DNA of 64,000 nt from Leucobacter coleopterorum (GTDB taxonomy: Bacteria > Actinomycetota > Actinomycetes > Actinomycetales > Microbacteriaceae). The DNA lies in NCBI RefSeq assembly GCF_011382985.1, contig NZ_CP049933.1, forward strand, positions 2,728,001-2,792,000. The letters are read 5' to 3'. A model generated the notes under the pieces. The model had not been told where the DNA came from. It did no database searches and worked only from the letters and a program-made list of their open reading frames with translations. The position numbers and the translations under genes are program-made. Positions 60,878 through 64,000 of this stretch are shown here, piece after piece. Each line of letters starts with the position of its first letter. Position 1 is the stretch's first letter.

Positions 60878-61357
60878 ATGTCTGGTCTTGCTAGGAGCGC
60901 GGTGGCTGAGGCTCTCGCGACTTTCCTCTTCGTCTTTATCATCATCGCCGCGGTCAACAACGTGGGCGACCTGACGCCGCTTGTTATCGGCTTTGCGCTC
61001 ATGACACTTGTCTTCGCGACCGGACACCTTTCTGGCGCCCATCTCAACCCAGCGGTCTCTCTCGGCATCTTCTTGAGGGGTGCGCTGAGCGTTGGCACGT
61101 CGAAGGATCACCTCAACAATTCCTTCTACGGTCTCGCCATAGGCACAACCGTGTTTATTGGGGCGGCCACTGTTGGCGGCATCTCAGGGGGTGGCTTCAA
61201 CCCGGCTGTGGCCTTTGGCCTGGCGATCAGCGGTCAGTTCGCCTGGGCCAACCTGTGGCTGTACGTGCTCGCACCGCTCGTAGGGGCAGCGATCGGAGCG
61301 ATAGCGTTCCGCATGCTCAACAGACACGATCTCACAAAAGCGACGGGAGACAACTAG
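60878..61357 (+). CDS. Aquaporin-family protein missing two central helices
   Basis: 159 residues versus about 230 for the MIP family. TM1-TM2 and the first NPA box (GHLSGAHLNPAVSLGIFLRG) are followed at once by GTSKDHLNNSFYGLAIGTTV, which in full-length relatives follows TM4, and then by the second NPA box GFNPAVAFGLAI and the last helix. TM3 and TM4 (about 70 residues) therefore appear deleted in frame. A working pore is doubtful unless it assembles as halves. ATG 60878; divergent from mtrA. Confidence 0.8.
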   Translation: MSGLARSAVAEALATFLFVFIIIAAVNNVGDLTPLVIGFALMTLVFATGHLSGAHLNPAVSLGIFLRGALSVGTSKDHLNNSFYGLAIGTTVFIGAATVGGISGGGFNPAVAFGLAISGQFAWANLWLYVLAPLVGAAIGAIAFRMLNRHDLTKATGDN

Positions 61358-61788
61358 TAGTGTTCGAATCGCCCGGGAAGCAATTCCCAGGGCTCTTTTC
61401 CGAGATATTCGCACACAGCACGGTAGACGCAGTGCTCCACAAAATAGCGGCGATGTTCGTCATCATCAACGTGCAGACCGCGTGCTCGCTGAATGGGCAT
61501 TCGATAGAGAATGATGGTCTGGGCAGCACGATCAATCGCGTAGAGCAGCGGGAACTGGCTCTCCCCGCTGCCACTCGGTGCGGTTTGAAACCCAATCTGA
61601 ACACCGTCAAGTTCCTCAGGGAAGAGCGCCTGCAACATCTCGACAACCCCGCGTGCGTCTGTCTCAAAACGGGCAAAACGGCTGCCCGGGTCGGGGAGCC
61701 CGGGACCGGTAATTGAGGATCGGATCGGCCGTCGACCATGCCGACGCGCAGATGCGCGCCGATCCGAATGCGATTCCCGGCCACTCAT
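61354..61788 (-). CDS. Zincin-like (metallopeptidase-family) protein without the catalytic motif
   Basis: 144 residues. The pattern LDGVQIGFQTAPSG, FPLLYAIDRAAQTIILYRMP and HCVYRAVCEYLGKEPWELLP is that of a small actinobacterial family annotated metallopeptidase, but no HExxH zinc motif is present, so it is probably not a protease. TACACT lies seven bases before ATG 61788, suggesting a leaderless transcript. Same strand as DUF5719 and the GT2 gene, a common actinobacterial trio. Confidence 0.65.
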   Translation of the reverse strand: MSGRESHSDRRASARRHGRRPIRSSITGPGLPDPGSRFARFETDARGVVEMLQALFPEELDGVQIGFQTAPSGSGESQFPLLYAIDRAAQTIILYRMPIQRARGLHVDDDEHRRYFVEHCVYRAVCEYLGKEPWELLPGRFEHY

Positions 61789-61805
61789 AGCGTCAAGTGT
61801 AGGCG

Positions 61806-63197
61806 TCAGCGCGGATAGACCAAAAGGGCACCGTCACGTGCGTCGGAGGCCTGCACCGGATAGCCCGCTATGTCTCCACCGCTCGTAATCCGTACGCCCG
61901 CCGTCACGTCACCCGTGCTTGTCAGAATGATATTGGTCTTAACGTTCTGCACAACGGCGGCTCCCGCGGGAACCTTTACCGAAACCGGTTTGCCGCTTGC
62001 AGCAACAAGTTTAACCTCAACCTCTTCGTCACCTGTGTTGGTAACGATCAGTTTGCCTCCGGCCACCATGGGAACGGCCACGGGCGTCTGAGCGTCGAGG
62101 GTGGGAGCTGGGACGAACCAGCTGTAATCGTGATCAGCATCCTTCTTCGCAGATCCCATAACACCGGCGAGGATCGGCGCGTCCGCTTCAATAATCACCG
62201 CGTTTGCGGCCTCGGGCCAGTGCTCAACGAGCAACTCACCTACACCGCTTCCGGCAAACTGAACGTCACCGAGGTCAAAGCTCTTACCTTTGCCGTCAAT
62301 CGCAGTTACGTGAGCGGTGCCAACCTCGCCACCAGGGGCGAGCACTCGCACCAAGACGCTAAAGAGGTCAGCTTCTCCCACGTCACCAGCGCCATGCTCG
62401 TGATCGCTCACGTTCGTTATCCCAGGCACAACCAGTTTGGTAGCTGGTTCCGCCTGTCGTGTGACCGTGTCGACCGCGTAAGGATCAAGTCCCGTAACGT
62501 GGGCGACACCCATGCTCGCGGTGACCGGGGCCCCGGTGCTGACAACACGCACCGCAATGCGCTCGCGATCAGGAGCGTACCCGTTCAACGAAATCGTCTG
62601 TTCGGTTCCGGGTGATACAAGCACACCCGCGGTCTGTCCGTCGGCGACCTTGCCCTTTTCATCAAACACAGTGATCTGCACGGTCGCAGGTACTTCGCCC
62701 GGGTTTCCCAGACTGAGAGTACTCGAAACTCCAAGCCCGGTAGCCCCGCCAAGCACCCACTGCTCGTTCAGCGGCTCCGTGCATGCACTCGCAGCTAGAC
62801 CGCGGAGCGCGTCGGTCTTCACGCGCTGCACCTGCGCTGCACCGAGCGGGTCTTTGGTGGGAGCACGGAACACCTGGGGCAAACCTTCGCCGCCCTCAGC
62901 GCGCGCAAGCGTTGACGTGTCACTCGCTGTGCCTGCGAGGGAAACCGCGGGTGCATTCGTTGGAATCGCTACACCGGGACGCTTGGAGTCGGCGCCGAGT
63001 TCGGCGAATGATCCCGCGCACACGAGCGTACGCTCAGTGTTCTGAGTTGTGTCGGTTTTGATAGCGAGCGGTGCACGCGTAACGGATGGCAGCGTCGTGT
63101 TGCCGAGGAACACAACAGCGCCTGCTGCCACGCCGACGATTGCCAGGCCAACAATCGCACGAAGTGTCGCCTGAAAGGCTCGGGGCTGAGAGGTCAT
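61806..63197 (-). CDS. DUF5719-family exported protein
   Basis: 463 residues. One N-terminal helix (ATLRAIVGLAIVGVAAGAVV) and a long beta-rich extracellular part with repeated Ig-like patterns (SSTLSLGNPGEVPATVQITV, LIVTNTGDEEVEVKLVAASG) fit the actinobacterial DUF5719 family of unknown function. Its ATG overlaps the stop of the upstream glycosyltransferase (ATGA), so the two probably act together in envelope glycan assembly. Confidence 0.82.
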   Translation of the reverse strand: MTSQPRAFQATLRAIVGLAIVGVAAGAVVFLGNTTLPSVTRAPLAIKTDTTQNTERTLVCAGSFAELGADSKRPGVAIPTNAPAVSLAGTASDTSTLARAEGGEGLPQVFRAPTKDPLGAAQVQRVKTDALRGLAASACTEPLNEQWVLGGATGLGVSSTLSLGNPGEVPATVQITVFDEKGKVADGQTAGVLVSPGTEQTISLNGYAPDRERIAVRVVSTGAPVTASMGVAHVTGLDPYAVDTVTRQAEPATKLVVPGITNVSDHEHGAGDVGEADLFSVLVRVLAPGGEVGTAHVTAIDGKGKSFDLGDVQFAGSGVGELLVEHWPEAANAVIIEADAPILAGVMGSAKKDADHDYSWFVPAPTLDAQTPVAVPMVAGGKLIVTNTGDEEVEVKLVAASGKPVSVKVPAGAAVVQNVKTNIILTSTGDVTAGVRITSGGDIAGYPVQASDARDGALLVYPR

Positions 63198-64000
63198 CGC
63201 TCTTCTCCCTCTGCGAGTGGCTGGACTGAATTTACGGGTGGATCGGGATCAGGGCCGGGCGCGGCCCCGACGGAAGTTTTTGCTTCACCGGTTGTCTCCG
63301 CCTCCGCTGTCGAATCCGATCCAACGACGGGGTTGGGAACCTGAGCCGCCCCAGGTGCCGCCACTGTCAAAGTAGGAAGCTCAGCATTTTTACGCCGTGA
63401 CCATCGCGAGGCCCGCTTACGTCGCTCTGGGCGGTATGTCACTTCCCCCGTGGGCAGGGCCAGCAGGATCATGCCAAGCACCACGACGAGCTGAATCACC
63501 CAGATGGTTTGCCCGCTCCAGGCTGTCCCACCGAGGTTTGCAGCGGCATTGCCCTCGGCATCCATTTTGGGTGAGACCTCAACTACGCGCCACAGCAGGC
63601 CCTGAGCGGTCTGGCCAGCGCTCTTCAGGGAGGCGTGCTGGTCAAAGACGCGCTGCAGCTGGGCACGCTCAGCACCGTTCCCACCGTCGCGCAGCAGCAC
63701 GTGACCAACGTTTTGGGCCACAAGTGCGTCACTCACGTCTGCACCGCCAACGCTCGCAAGCCCTGCAACAAGCGCAGCAAGCTCTCGATCAGCTTTGGTC
63801 TCGGTCGGCACCGTCTCAGCGGTACGAATTTGATCCAGCCGCAATCCGGAGCCCGTCACGAACTCAGCGCTCACACTGTGCGGACCCTCAGCCGTCAAAA
63901 CAAGCGTTCTGATGCCGGGGTTACTCTCTCCTGCCGCTTGCACGAGTGCGGGCATCTGAGTGCTACCGTCGCGGAACGGTGTGTTGTTGAGAAGCAGCTG
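63194..64000 (-). CDS. C-terminal part of a large membrane glycosyltransferase (runs off the right edge)
   Basis: About 268 residues are visible. The frame is open through base 64000 (LLLNNTPFRDGSTQMPALVQ), so the gene continues outside. It shows an external beta/alpha region, one membrane helix (IWVIQLVVVLGMILLALP) and a cytoplasmic Pro/Ala/Glu tail. Position before DUF5719 and the architecture match the C-terminal part of the actinobacterial GT2 membrane protein normally found there; the catalytic domain is not in the window, so this is inference. Confidence 0.6.
   Translation of the reverse strand, partial: QLLLNNTPFRDGSTQMPALVQAAGESNPGIRTLVLTAEGPHSVSAEFVTGSGLRLDQIRTAETVPTETKADRELAALVAGLASVGGADVSDALVAQNVGHVLLRDGGNGAERAQLQRVFDQHASLKSAGQTAQGLLWRVVEVSPKMDAEGNAAANLGGTAWSGQTIWVIQLVVVLGMILLALPTGEVTYRPERRKRASRWSRRKNAELPTLTVAAPGAAQVPNPVVGSDSTAEAETTGEAKTSVGAAPGPDPDPPVNSVQPLAEGEER

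Overview
The window looks like chromosomal DNA of a moderately GC-rich actinobacterium, most probably a Microbacteriaceae member close to Leucobacter. The evidence is the conserved actinobacterial block mtrA-mtrB-lpqB-comF-hpf-secA, GlpR/SepX-, DUF3027- and DUF5719-type proteins, the XPB helicase pair, two CIRCE sites before groEL, and many apparently leaderless promoters. The genus is an inference. No phage, CRISPR array or intact insertion sequence is visible.

Layout. 1-6960: a large LuxR-type regulator, tRNA-Ala(CGC), then glpR/sepX-like, rimJ-like and galU on the minus strand, divergent from a 5-formyl-THF cyclo-ligase and an FmdB-like protein. 6974-17600: a large degenerate SF1 helicase, an NCS2 uracil/xanthine permease, a small membrane protein, an amine oxidase plus cupin operon with a palindromic operator candidate, a CYTH protein and an EamA transporter. 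17581-23357: an acyl-CoA oxidation cluster (acyl-CoA dehydrogenase, etfB, etfA, a repeat-tailed cytochrome b, glutaryl-CoA dehydrogenase-like). 23482-35359: tRNA-Arg(CCT), an NlpC/P60 protein, gdhA, an iron-dependent DtxR/IdeR repressor divergent from serC, DUF3027 with a cold-shock protein, the XPB pair and a TrcRS-like two-component system. 35606-48025: groEL, a LytR_C protein, and a heme-uptake locus (hmuT divergent from hmuUV, plus three HtaA-domain surface proteins). 48281-51403: msrB, a nitroreductase, a YdcZ-type transporter, tRNA-Thr(TGT) and a DsbA-like protein. 51455-64000: secA, a polyprenol-phosphate mannosyltransferase-like gene, hpf, comF, lpqB, mtrB, mtrA, a shortened aquaporin, a zincin-like protein, DUF5719 and the end of a glycosyltransferase.

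How the genes work together. The heme locus carries three DtxR/IdeR-type boxes: one in the hmuT/hmuU divergent region and one before each of the two large htaA genes. The matching repressor gene lies about 12 kb away, so an iron-controlled heme regulon is likely. In the acyl-CoA cluster two dehydrogenases would pass electrons to EtfAB. The cytochrome b that follows etfA after only 4 bases is a candidate membrane outlet.

Sequence quality. At least twelve conserved genes are each broken by loss of one G or C inside a G/C run (gdhA has two), and three more are probably affected. Restoring the base gives a whole number of codons and the expected family sequence every time. All are losses, which points to systematic base-calling errors rather than decay. 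Interrupted genes are therefore annotated as coding genes over their full span.
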